64,000 nt of DNA. It comes from Chryseobacterium sp. KACC 21268 (GTDB taxonomy: Bacteria; Bacteroidota; Bacteroidia; Flavobacteriales; Weeksellaceae). Position numbers and translations under genes: made by a program. Below are positions 9,682 through 18,277 of the stretch, one piece after another (position 1 is the first letter of the stretch; each line of letters starts with the position of its first letter). The stretch spans positions 3,720,001-3,784,000 of the forward strand of contig CP117875.1 in assembly GCA_028736075.1 (NCBI GenBank), read 5' to 3'. The notes beneath the pieces are model-generated. The model saw nothing but the letters and a program-made list of their open reading frames with translations. It was not told the DNA's origin and ran no database searches.

Positions 9682-10746
9682 GTGATTAAAAAAATAATGG
9701 GATTATTAAAAGATTATAATTTACTTCGGCTATTGCTAAACTTCCTATTTACAGGGTTTATATTGTTTGCCTCAGTAGATAATAATGATAAAAATCTGCC
9801 AGTAGTTTTTATTTTGATCTACAATGTATTGCTTTTTTTGCCAGCTTGGATCAACAATTTTTTGCTTCTTAGAAATCTCCAGCGCAATAAAAAATTAGAA
9901 CGATATTTAGTCTCGTTACTAGTTGTTTTTATTCTTGCGACAATTGCAACCGGAAAATACTTGCAGTGGCTTTATACTCGATTCAACACCACAGAATTGG
10001 CAGATTTTACGCCATTTGCAGTGACTTCTTCTGCGCCAAAAATCATTGAAAATTATCAATACTATTTTGATGCTTTTCCAGCGGTCATCATGGTAATGTC
10101 TGCTTTGGCAATAGGCTATTCTGTACAACGTTTTTTACTGAAAATCAAAAACGAAAAGCAGATAGAAACCCAGCAAGCCATTGCTGAACTTAGTCTATTG
10201 AAATCTCAAATCAGTCCTCATTTTCTCTTCAATGTCTTGAACAGTTTGTACGCATTAGCACTTAAAAAATCCGAAAAAACGCCAGATGTAATTTTAAAAT
10301 TATCTGATATTTTGAGATATTCTCTCTATGAAACTCAGGAAAAAGAAATCTCTGTTACCAACGAAATTCATATTTTGAATACTTACATTGAGATTGAAAA
10401 ACTAAGAATGCCAGCAAGCGCAAGCATCACTTTTCATCATGAAAATGTAAAAGACTCGATGAAAATTGCGCCGATGCTCATATTGCCTTTGATAGAAAAC
10501 GCTTTCAAACACGGAACAGATTCTACGATTGGCAATTCTTACATCCGTGCCACTTTGAGTTGCGATGATAATAGCCTTATATTTATTTGTGAAAACAGTT
10601 TCAAAGAGTCGGCAAAGAAAGATGTTGGAGGTATTGGAATTGAAAATATCCGTAAACGATTGCAATTGATTTATCCTTCAAAACATCGATTTGAAATTGA
10701 TAAAAACAAAGACATCTTCACGGTAAATCTTGAAATAAAATTTTAG
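9682..10746 (+). CDS. LytS-type sensor histidine kinase
   Basis: The 354-residue membrane kinase has four transmembrane helices in residues about 12-145, followed by a linker and a His_kinase (PF06580-type) module. The phosphoacceptor motif is QISPHFLFN (His about 182), and the ATP-binding domain shows LILPLIENAFKHG and a GIGIENIRKRL segment. The start is GTG at 9682, or ATG at 9697 five codons in. Its stop codon abuts the ATG of the LytTR response regulator, so the two are a translationally coupled pair. Signal unknown. Confidence 0.9.
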   Translation: MIKKIMGLLKDYNLLRLLLNFLFTGFILFASVDNNDKNLPVVFILIYNVLLFLPAWINNFLLLRNLQRNKKLERYLVSLLVVFILATIATGKYLQWLYTRFNTTELADFTPFAVTSSAPKIIENYQYYFDAFPAVIMVMSALAIGYSVQRFLLKIKNEKQIETQQAIAELSLLKSQISPHFLFNVLNSLYALALKKSEKTPDVILKLSDILRYSLYETQEKEISVTNEIHILNTYIEIEKLRMPASASITFHHENVKDSMKIAPMLILPLIENAFKHGTDSTIGNSYIRATLSCDDNSLIFICENSFKESAKKDVGGIGIENIRKRLQLIYPSKHRFEIDKNKDIFTVNLEIKF

Positions 10747-11469
10747 ATGATGAAAAAAATAAGATGTTTAGTTGTTGATGATGAGAAGCTGGCCCAGGAA
10801 GTTCTGACACATCATATTTCAAAATTTGATATTCTAAAGTTAGAAGGCGTTTTCAACAACGTTTTTGAACTCATTGCTTTTTTAAATAAAGACAAAAACA
10901 TCGATTTGATTTTTTTGGACATCAAAATGCCCGAAATCAAAGGGACTGATTTTGTCGAAATGTTCAACAATCCTCCTGCTATAATTTACACCACAGCTTA
11001 CAATCAATATGCTTTGAATGCTTTTGACCAAAGTGCTTTAGATTATTTATTAAAGCCTATTTCGCTTGACCGCTTTTCTAAAAGTATTCAGAAAGCAATT
11101 CAATTCTTAACACCAAAACTAGATTTAGCTTCCATAATAAATGAAAATTCTAATGACAGTTTCTATGCGAAAAGTGATAAACGCTTGGTAAAAATAAATC
11201 CCGCTGAATTGATTTACATAGAAGGAATGCGAAATTATATTTGTTTGCATACTGAAACAGATAAAATAATAGTGCACGGAACTTTGGCTTCCATTGAGGA
11301 AAACTTGAAGGAGCAAAATTTTATCTGCAGGGTACACAAATCGTTTTTTGTCAACCTTAATAAAATCAACTATCTGGAACAAAATGTCATTTTATTAAGC
11401 AATAAAAAAAGTATTCCAATAGGATTAAGCTATCGCGAGCAGGTTTACAAAAAATTGAAAATTAAATAA
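10747..11469 (+). CDS. LytTR-family response regulator
   Basis: The 240-residue regulator has an N-terminal receiver domain with VVDDE, phosphoacceptor Asp in FLDIKMPE (about residue 58) and the late Lys in LLKPI. A C-terminal LytTR DNA-binding domain follows (about 140-240, including the LIYIEGMRNY strand). It starts directly at the stop codon of the kinase gene. LytTR proteins bind direct repeats; likely targets include its own promoter and possibly the divergent serine hydrolase gene. Confidence 0.92.
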   Translation: MMKKIRCLVVDDEKLAQEVLTHHISKFDILKLEGVFNNVFELIAFLNKDKNIDLIFLDIKMPEIKGTDFVEMFNNPPAIIYTTAYNQYALNAFDQSALDYLLKPISLDRFSKSIQKAIQFLTPKLDLASIINENSNDSFYAKSDKRLVKINPAELIYIEGMRNYICLHTETDKIIVHGTLASIEENLKEQNFICRVHKSFFVNLNKINYLEQNVILLSNKKSIPIGLSYREQVYKKLKIK

Positions 11470-11494
11470 AAAAGCTTCCCAAAACTGAGAAGCT
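11464..11494 (-). terminator. Intrinsic terminator of the PiT gene
   Basis: On the minus strand AGCTTCTC pairs with GGGAAGCT (one G-U) around AGTTTT, followed by a T-run. The T-run overlaps the stop codon of the convergent LytTR gene. On the plus strand the stem has a mismatch and no T-run. Confidence 0.75.
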
Positions 11495-11519
11495 ATATGT
11501 TTTAAATTTAACTTTAAAA

Positions 11520-12662
11520 TTAAAATACCAATATAAAAAGCAGATAAGTAATTCCTGCAACGATGGCGCTGATCGGAATTGTAAGGATCCAAGCCCAAAG
11601 CAAACTTACGGTAATTCCCCATCTTACAGCCGAAACCCTTTTAGTCAATCCAACCCCGATGATGGCACCTGTAACAGTGTGTGTCGTAGAAACTGGAATC
11701 CTCAATTGTTCTGTGATGAAAAGCGTGATAGCACCTGCTGTTTCCGCAGCTACACCTTCCAATGGCGTTACTTTCGTGATTCTAGTTCCCATCGTCTTGA
11801 TGATCTTCCAACCACCACTCATTGTACCCAAAGCGATAGCTAAGAAAGATACAACTGGTACCCAAAGGTAATGCTCTGCAAAGAAATTAAAACGGTCAGC
11901 TTCCGGAATGTTCAGATACAAAGGATCTTTCATCATATTCACGTGGAAATAGATCATCGCTGCTCCAATGATTCCCATTACTTTTTGCGCATCATTGGTC
12001 CCGTGTCCAAGACTGAATAATGCAGAAGAAACCAACTGTAATTTCTTGAAAACACGTTCCGCCTTATGTGGATTTGCTCTTTTACAGATATTAACGATGA
12101 TCAAAGTAATGATGATCGAGATCGCCATACCGATAAGCGGCGCCATAAAGATGAATAGGAAAATTGGGATCACCACTTTGTACTTCACAACATTCTGCGT
12201 AAAGAGCTGCACAAATGCTTGGTAGGCCTTTTCGAAGAAAGAATAATCTGGATGTGTGATGGCGATGACATGATAATCGGTGATCAAAGCGTGCATCAAT
12301 GCAGCTCCGATAAATCCACCGATCAAAGTGTGAGATGATGAGGACGGAATCCCGAACCACCACGTCAATAGATTCCACGCAATCGCAGCGATAAGCCCTG
12401 CAAAAATAACCTCCAGCGTGATGAAGTTCTCATCCACTGTCTTGGCAATCGTGTTACCAATCTTAAATTCGCCTACAACGTAAGCAGCTATGAAAAACGC
12501 GGCAAAATTCCAGAATGCTGCCCAAAGAACAGCTTGAAAAGGCGTCAGTACTTTTGTAGAAACAATGGTTGCGATAGAGTTGGCTGCATCGTGAAAACCA
12601 TTAATATAATCAAATATCAGCGCGAGAGCGATAATGACAATTAGTAGAATTGGAAATTCCAT
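11520..12662 (-). CDS. pit: PiT-family inorganic phosphate transporter
   Basis: The 380-residue integral membrane protein imports phosphate with a cation. Both PiT signature halves are present: near the N-terminus DYINGFHDAANSIATIV, and in the second half GHGTNDAQKVMG with a further repeat VSTTHTVTGAI. About ten transmembrane helices are visible. It is preceded on the same strand by its usual DUF47 partner with a 24-bp gap. Confidence 0.94.
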   Translation of the reverse strand: MEFPILLIVIIALALIFDYINGFHDAANSIATIVSTKVLTPFQAVLWAAFWNFAAFFIAAYVVGEFKIGNTIAKTVDENFITLEVIFAGLIAAIAWNLLTWWFGIPSSSSHTLIGGFIGAALMHALITDYHVIAITHPDYSFFEKAYQAFVQLFTQNVVKYKVVIPIFLFIFMAPLIGMAISIIITLIIVNICKRANPHKAERVFKKLQLVSSALFSLGHGTNDAQKVMGIIGAAMIYFHVNMMKDPLYLNIPEADRFNFFAEHYLWVPVVSFLAIALGTMSGGWKIIKTMGTRITKVTPLEGVAAETAGAITLFITEQLRIPVSTTHTVTGAIIGVGLTKRVSAVRWGITVSLLWAWILTIPISAIVAGITYLLFILVF

Positions 12663-12686
12663 TCGTTTATTTTTAGATACTGCTTT

Positions 12687-13325
12687 TTATGCGTATTTGA
12701 TAACTATGCTCTCCATTGTGTTGGCAACATCCTCTGCTTTGTCCGTCACGATCTCTAGATAGTCCAAGATCGATTTTTGCTTGATGATCAAAAGTGCGTC
12801 ATTGGTTTCGAATAACTTCACAATTGCCTGGCTCAAAACATCGTCAGCAATATTCTCGTAAGAATTTATCTTGATGCAAGATTCTCTCACCTCGTTTGGA
12901 TTTTTGAAATCTTTCAGGTTCTCTAACGCTTTCTTGATCTCGATACAACATTTGTGGATCAAAAGAGAAAACTCAGAATAAACTTTGTTCTCCGGACTTT
13001 TATATAAATAAATATATTTTGCAGAAGCGTAGATGTAATCAGCAATATCATCCAATCCGGAAGCCAGATAGTTGATATCCTCTCTGTCAAACGGCGTAAT
13101 GAAATTCTCACCTAGCTGCACATAGATCTCGTGAGTCAAATCATCCAATTTATGTTCGTAATCACTCATTTGATTCAACAATGTTTCATCATTGATATCA
13201 AAATCCAGCAAACCGTCGTGAAATGTTTTTGACATCTCCACCAAGTTATCTGCTACACGAAGAAACAGTTCAAAAAAGATTTTATCCTTAGGCTGAAACG
13301 CTCTGAAAAGATTACCTATTCCCAT
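12687..13325 (-). CDS. DUF47 family PhoU-like protein
   Basis: The 212-residue, all-helical, acidic protein resembles the DUF47/PhoU-divergent family that accompanies PiT transporters and is thought to modulate them. It opens with the typical GNLFRAFQPKDKIFFELF and has repeated helical Asp/Glu-rich segments suited to metal binding. It lies directly upstream of pit and is probably co-transcribed. It has no signal peptide and is cytoplasmic. Confidence 0.9.
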   Translation of the reverse strand: MGIGNLFRAFQPKDKIFFELFLRVADNLVEMSKTFHDGLLDFDINDETLLNQMSDYEHKLDDLTHEIYVQLGENFITPFDREDINYLASGLDDIADYIYASAKYIYLYKSPENKVYSEFSLLIHKCCIEIKKALENLKDFKNPNEVRESCIKINSYENIADDVLSQAIVKLFETNDALLIIKQKSILDYLEIVTDKAEDVANTMESIVIKYA

Positions 13326-13413
13326 TATTTTTGTTTAATTTGTGCAAATATGACTAAAAAACAAAAGGCAATGGAAATTTTTATGTTAATTAATTATTAA
13401 GATTAAATAACAC

Positions 13414-13439
13414 AAAAACCTGCTGATTAGCAGGCTTTT
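13414..13439 (-). terminator. Intrinsic terminator of the DeaD-type helicase gene
   Basis: CCTGCT (13419-13424) pairs with AGCAGG (13429-13434) around a 4-nt loop. On the minus strand it is followed by TTTTTG and lies 38 bp after the helicase stop codon. Confidence 0.7.
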
Positions 13440-13476
13440 ACGTATTATATTTTTTATAAATTTTCGGCTTTTTTGA

Positions 13477-15201
13477 CTATTGAGCTACTTCTGCTCTCAT
13501 TTCTTTTCCCCGAAACTTCATACTAGTTAATCCATCCATAACTTCATTCTTGTAGGACTTTTCAATTTCGAAGAAACTGAATTTGTCCAAGATTTCGATC
13601 TCACCAATATCCGCTCTTTTCTTAGATTTAGAAGTCGCTTTGTTGATGATCTCCAGCATATCAACTTTCTTCAATTGGTCTCTTTTTCCAAGGTTGAAGA
13701 AGAATCTTACCATATCTTCGTTGTTACGTCTAGGCTTACGGTCTCTGCCGCCATCTCTAGATCCACCACGATCTCCTCTGCCATCTCTGTCTCGGAAAGA
13801 ACCGCCATCTCTGGAACCTCTATCTCTGTCTCTGCCGTCTCTATCTCTTCTTCCTGGCTTATCGTCTCTGCTATTACCGAATTTCTGATCTGCAAGATCA
13901 TTGCTATTCTGATAATAAGTCGCCATTTCCTTCAATTGGAATTGCAATAGTTGGCTTACCAACTGCTCCTTAGTGAAAGCTGAAAGATCTGGGATCAAAC
14001 TCTCGTCAAAATCAATAACGTCTACGTGTTCCGTCAATAACTTTTCGAAAACACCGCCAACTTGAGCTTTAATAATTTCTTTTCCAGTAGGAATTTTTTT
14101 CTCAACGATTTCGATCTTGGTTTCAGCCTTGATCTGCTTCATTTTTCTGCTTTCCTCTGGTTTTGCCAACGTCATCGAGATTCCGTTTTTACCAGCACGT
14201 CCTGTTCTTCCACTTCTGTGAACAAAAACTTCCGGATCATCTGGTAAAGAGAAATGGATCACGTGTGTCAAAGAATCTACATCCAATCCTCTAGCTGCAA
14301 CGTCTGTCGCTACCAAAATATCGATGTTTTTCAGTCTGAATTTCTTCATCACTGTATCTCTTTGAGCTTGAGAAAGATCACCGTGAAGTGCATCTGCCGC
14401 ATAACCATTCTGCATCAAGAAGTCTGCAACCTCCTGAGTTTCCATTCTTGTTCTACAGAAAATAATGGAATATTGGTTTGGATTAGCGTCAATCAGTCTC
14501 TTAAGAGCTTCTTTCTTCTGTCTGTAACCAACAACATAAAATTCATGCGTAATGTTTTTCTTCACTTCATTGACAGATCCGATAGTAATTCTATGAGGAT
14601 TAGTCAAATAATTTTTAGAAATACGTTCCACTTCTTTGCTCATTGTAGCAGAGAAAAGGAAAGTTTGTTTTGTATCTGGCGTTTCTCTCAATATGGTTTC
14701 CAAATCGTCTTTGAAACCCATAGAAAGCATTTCGTCAGCTTCGTCTAAAACTACCCATTGCGCTTCAGAAAAGTCCAATGCTTTTCTGTTGATCATATCA
14801 ATCACACGTCCTGGAGTTCCCACGATGATCTGTGGTTTGTCTCTAAGAGATTTGATCTGATCCATAATACTGCTACCACCATAGACTGCAGTAGTCTTGA
14901 TGTTTCTAAGGTATTTAGTATAATTCTTGATGTCTTTGGTAATCTGGAGGCAAAGTTCTCTAGTAGGGCAAAGCACCAATAATTGGATTTTACGACTATT
15001 GTCGTCTATCATATCCAAAATCGGAAGCGAAAACGCTGCTGTTTTGCCTGTTCCTGTTGCCGCAAGTGCGATAAGATCGCGAGTATCTGTAGAGATAAAA
15101 GGAATAGTCTGTTTTTGGATTTCTGTCGGCTCTACGAAGCCGAGGTCGCCAATCGCCTGAAGAACTTCAGCGCTAAGATTGGATTCCGTAAATAAATTCA
15201 T
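13477..15201 (-). CDS. deaD: DEAD-box RNA helicase, DeaD/CsdA type
   Basis: The 574-residue RNA helicase has motif I ATGTGKTA, DEAD, SAT and HRSGRTGRAG. After the core comes a linker of about 55 residues made of RD, RG and SRDGG repeats (about 435-490), which likely binds RNA, and then a DbpA-like RNA-binding domain (VRFFFNLGKRDQLKK to KFRGKEMRAEVAQ). This architecture fits the cold-shock and ribosome-biogenesis DeaD helicases, and differs from the shorter RhlE-type protein at 3564. It has a complete promoter upstream and its own terminator, so it is a single-gene unit. Confidence 0.92.
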   Translation of the reverse strand: MNLFTESNLSAEVLQAIGDLGFVEPTEIQKQTIPFISTDTRDLIALAATGTGKTAAFSLPILDMIDDNSRKIQLLVLCPTRELCLQITKDIKNYTKYLRNIKTTAVYGGSSIMDQIKSLRDKPQIIVGTPGRVIDMINRKALDFSEAQWVVLDEADEMLSMGFKDDLETILRETPDTKQTFLFSATMSKEVERISKNYLTNPHRITIGSVNEVKKNITHEFYVVGYRQKKEALKRLIDANPNQYSIIFCRTRMETQEVADFLMQNGYAADALHGDLSQAQRDTVMKKFRLKNIDILVATDVAARGLDVDSLTHVIHFSLPDDPEVFVHRSGRTGRAGKNGISMTLAKPEESRKMKQIKAETKIEIVEKKIPTGKEIIKAQVGGVFEKLLTEHVDVIDFDESLIPDLSAFTKEQLVSQLLQFQLKEMATYYQNSNDLADQKFGNSRDDKPGRRDRDGRDRDRGSRDGGSFRDRDGRGDRGGSRDGGRDRKPRRNNEDMVRFFFNLGKRDQLKKVDMLEIINKATSKSKKRADIGEIEILDKFSFFEIEKSYKNEVMDGLTSMKFRGKEMRAEVAQ

Positions 15202-15227
15202 TTAAAAAGATCGTCTAATAATTGGTG

Positions 15228-15258
15228 CAAAGGTACACTTTTTATTTTTGATAACAAA
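15228..15258 (-). promoter_or_regulatory. Promoter of the DeaD-type helicase gene
   Basis: On the minus strand TTTG (complement of 15255-15258), a 19-bp spacer and TACCTTTG (15228-15235) match the flavobacterial -33/-7 consensus exactly. The predicted leader is about 25 nt. Confidence 0.8.
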
Positions 15259-15345
15259 ATGACTTCTTTTTTAACGATTCCTTATTACGTAAAATTAACA
15301 TTGAAATAGATGTTATGAGATAGGTTATTAGAATAAAGTTGCCAC

Positions 15346-15385
15346 AAAAAAAATCCTCCTATATTTTGCGATTTAAAAGGATTTT
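15346..15385 (-). terminator. Intrinsic terminator of the T9SS cargo gene
   Basis: AAAATCCT and AGGATTTT arms (15350-15357 and 15378-15385) enclose a 20-nt loop. On the minus strand they are followed by a run of T. It lies just after the stop codon at 15406. Confidence 0.6.
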
Positions 15386-15405
15386 ATTTTTGTTTAAAAA
15401 GATAG

Positions 15406-16386
15406 TTACTCTTTTATGAATTTTTCTGAATTCGAACCATTGTCTGTTTCAACATTTAAAATATAATTACCTTTTGGCAAATTTGAAATATTAATTTCTT
15501 GAAGTCGCGAAGTTCTCATTAATTGCCCATTAATATTATAAATTTCTGCTTTTTGAAAGTGATCTTTTGTTTCTATATTTAGAGTATTACTAGCAGGATT
15601 TGGATAGATTTTTAAAATTGAATTTTTAATATCTGTTGTTGACAAATAACCACAATTGGTGTTATAAGTTGACCAACTATCTCTTTCCGTCCAGTTGGAC
15701 GTGGAATAAGCCGCATCGTCTACTTGGATGCAATTAAGATTAGGATTTTGCCTGAAACCAACAGAAGAAATATTGACATTATTTCCGTTTTTCAAATTAA
15801 GCTTTGTCAAATTATTATTCGAACATAACACCTCAGTAAGAGCCGTATTTTTACTTAAGTCTAAATTAGTTATTAGATTCTGATAACAGCCTAAAAAGAA
15901 TAAAGCCGTGTTTTTGCTGACTTCAAGACTCGTCAATTTGTTGTTGGAACAATCAAAAGATTCTAAAGCTATGTTTTTGGAAACATCAAGGCTCGTCAGT
16001 TGGTTATGATCACAATTGATTGTATTTAATATTGTGCTTGGACTTACAATGAGATTTGTCAGTTGATTATTAGCACATTCCAGTGAAGTTAAGGCGATGT
16101 TTTTACTGGTGTCTAAACTTTTTATTTGATTGTCATAGCAAATCAGTTGATATATTTTCACAAAAGCTTCTATCCCTGTCAGACTCGCTATATTGCTGGA
16201 AGGACAATCTATAGATCCTGTAAAATTATTAGCTTCGGAAAGTTGTATTTCGCCATCGCCATTGGTATTGATACTAGAATTCCCTAGTAAGTAAGCCTTG
16301 AAATTTGCATCTGGAATATTGACATTTTGAGAATAAAGAAAAGGGCAAGAAACTAATCCTGCAATAATTAATAATTGTTTTATCAT
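15406..16386 (-). CDS. Secreted leucine-rich-like repeat protein with T9SS type A sorting domain
   Basis: The 326-residue protein has a signal peptide (residues 1-19, ending YSQ) and an opening IPDANFKAYLL segment with NTNGDGEIQ, as in internalin-like Bacteroidota proteins. About seven repeats of 21-22 residues with the pattern LTSLDVSKNIAL..LDCSNN follow (residues about 65-215). The last 70 residues are a T9SS type A sorting domain (IYPNPASNTLNIE, then GNYILNV). The T9SS, represented here by GldJ and PorU, should export it and cleave the tail. Its function is probably surface binding; the ligand is unknown. Confidence 0.88.
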   Translation of the reverse strand: MIKQLLIIAGLVSCPFLYSQNVNIPDANFKAYLLGNSSINTNGDGEIQLSEANNFTGSIDCPSSNIASLTGIEAFVKIYQLICYDNQIKSLDTSKNIALTSLECANNQLTNLIVSPSTILNTINCDHNQLTSLDVSKNIALESFDCSNNKLTSLEVSKNTALFFLGCYQNLITNLDLSKNTALTEVLCSNNNLTKLNLKNGNNVNISSVGFRQNPNLNCIQVDDAAYSTSNWTERDSWSTYNTNCGYLSTTDIKNSILKIYPNPASNTLNIETKDHFQKAEIYNINGQLMRTSRLQEINISNLPKGNYILNVETDNGSNSEKFIKE

Positions 16387-16409
16387 CGTTCTTAGTTTTT
16401 ATAATTTTG

Positions 16410-16439
16410 CAAAGATATTTTTATTTACAACTTATCAAA
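16410..16439 (-). promoter_or_regulatory. Promoter of the T9SS cargo gene
   Basis: On the minus strand TTTG (16436-16439), an 18-bp spacer and TATCTTTG (16410-16417) form a complete flavobacterial promoter about 24 bp before the ATG. The -33 side reaches to within 24 bp of the sdaA stop codon. Confidence 0.75.
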
Positions 16440-16462
16440 TAGTTAGACCAAGTTTTTTGAGA

Positions 16463-17881
16463 TTAGCATTCCGCAACATTCACTGCCACAGCCAAACCAC
16501 CTTCCGATGTTTCTTTATATTTCGAATTCATATCCAACGCCGTTTCCCACATTGACTTGATAACACTATCCAAAGAGACTTTCGCTTTTGAAGGATCGCC
16601 ATCCAACGCCAAAGATGCTGCGGTTATTGCTTTCATCGCACCCATAGAATTTCGTTCGATACAAGGGATTTGAACAAGCCCGCCAATCGGGTCGCAAGTC
16701 AGTCCTAGATGATGTTCCATAGCGATTTCTGCGGCCATTAAAACTTGAGCTGGCGTTCCCCCGGAAATCTCTGTAAGTCCAGCCGCTGCCATTGCGGACG
16801 AAACGCCCACTTCTGCCTGACAACCGCCCATTGCAGCAGAAATAGTTGCATTTTTTTTGAATAAAGTTCCAATCTCACCTGCAACCAATAGGAATCTGAT
16901 AATATCTTCCTCAGAATTAAATTCGGTAAAAACCTGCGAGTACATCAAAACAGCAGGAATCACACCACTTGCGCCGTTTGTAGGCGCTGTGATAATTCTT
17001 CCGAAAGAGGCATTTTCTTCATTAACGGCAAGCGCAAAACAAGAAACCCATTTTGTGACGGAACTGAATGTTTTTTCTTGGTGTCTAACCATTTCGAACC
17101 ACTCGTTTTTGTTTTTGTAAATCTGGGTTCCTAGGAGTTTTTCATTCATTTCAGACGCTCTCCTGGTAACATTTAAACCGCCTGGCAAAATTCCTTTTTT
17201 GTTGATGCTTTTGTAAACACAATCTTTGATATTTTCCCAAATTTCCAGGGCTTTCTGGCGCGTTTCTTCGTGGGTTCTCCAGGATTCTTCGTTTTGAAAA
17301 ACCAAGTCCGAGATTTTATCAAGCTTCAATTTATCGATGTATTTCAGAATGTCGCTCCCGTGATGACAAGGATAAAGCGTGCGGACACAACGGTCTTCCA
17401 TCGAATTATCTTCGGTAGTGGCAACAAATCCGCCTCCAACGGAATAATAATCTTGACTGAAAACTTCACCATTTTCGAAAACCACTTTGAAAATCATTCC
17501 GTTTGGATGAAAGTCGAGGGATTTTTCTTTGTTAAGGATTAAATGATGACCATAAACAAATGGCAACCAAATCTCTCCGCCAAGATTGATTTTTTGTTCT
17601 GATTTTATTTTATCAATTTTCTCATCAATCTTATTGGTGTCAATCGTTCGGAAATTTTCTCCGCTGAGGCCGAGCATTCCTGCAATATCGGTTCCGTGGC
17701 CAACACCAGTTTTCGCCAATGAGCCGAAGAATTCCACAAAAACTTCTTTCAAATCTTGCAAAGAATGATTGCGCTTGACCAAATCCAAAAACATCTTGGA
17801 TGCGTTCCAAGGTCCCATTGTGTGGGAAGATGACGGTCCGATTCCGATTTTTATAATATCAAAAACACTGATAGATTCCAT
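16463..17881 (-). CDS. sdaA: L-serine ammonia-lyase, iron-sulfur type
   Basis: The 472-residue single-chain enzyme converts L-serine to pyruvate and ammonia with a 4Fe-4S cluster. The N-terminal beta domain has IGIGPSSSHTMGPW, and the C-terminal alpha domain has GASGVIPAVL, AAMGGCQAEVG, and CDPIGGLVQIPCIERN, which supply the cluster cysteines. The start at ATG 17881 gives MESISVFDIIKIGIGPSSSH, the usual N-terminus. It is a monocistronic gene read toward the T9SS cargo gene, which has its own promoter. Confidence 0.95.
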   Translation of the reverse strand: MESISVFDIIKIGIGPSSSHTMGPWNASKMFLDLVKRNHSLQDLKEVFVEFFGSLAKTGVGHGTDIAGMLGLSGENFRTIDTNKIDEKIDKIKSEQKINLGGEIWLPFVYGHHLILNKEKSLDFHPNGMIFKVVFENGEVFSQDYYSVGGGFVATTEDNSMEDRCVRTLYPCHHGSDILKYIDKLKLDKISDLVFQNEESWRTHEETRQKALEIWENIKDCVYKSINKKGILPGGLNVTRRASEMNEKLLGTQIYKNKNEWFEMVRHQEKTFSSVTKWVSCFALAVNEENASFGRIITAPTNGASGVIPAVLMYSQVFTEFNSEEDIIRFLLVAGEIGTLFKKNATISAAMGGCQAEVGVSSAMAAAGLTEISGGTPAQVLMAAEIAMEHHLGLTCDPIGGLVQIPCIERNSMGAMKAITAASLALDGDPSKAKVSLDSVIKSMWETALDMNSKYKETSEGGLAVAVNVAEC

Positions 17882-18277
17882 TAAGACAAATTGATTGCGG
17901 TAAAAGTAATTGATTTTTGAAGTCTATGCAATTCGTCGTAAAAAATAGCTCTGAATCAAGCATTAATTAAAAATTAACTTTTGAATATTAATCAATAAAA
18001 TACACCATTCTAATTAATATAAAATACACTTTAGTTCACTTTAATGAAAATAATTTAATTTTCATTTTATCGCATCAATATTTTATTTAAATTAGATAAG
18101 CGTTTATTTTTCAACGACTTCACTTGAGTAATTATATTTTTCACCTTTAATTCTAAGTTTTATTGATTCAAAAATCAATTATCATTAATGAAAAAAAATT
18201 AGAGATAGAAGATGATGTAAAATCGAATGCAAAAAGTGGGAAAAATCACTTCAAAAAAATAACCATAAACTAAACCA
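17882..18277. other. Long AT-rich divergent intergenic region
   Basis: This 396-bp gap separates sdaA from the prolyl oligopeptidase gene. I found no plausible gene. Two dyads are visible: AATGAAAAT/ATTTTCATT (18043-18051 and 18058-18066, 6-bp centre) and ATTGATT/AATCAAT (18162-18179). Either could be an operator. No perfect TAnnTTTG element stands out. Confidence 0.4.

Noticed and set aside
13707..13950. Frames across the RG-rich part of the DeaD gene
   Set aside because: They are antisense or shifted readings of the repetitive linker.
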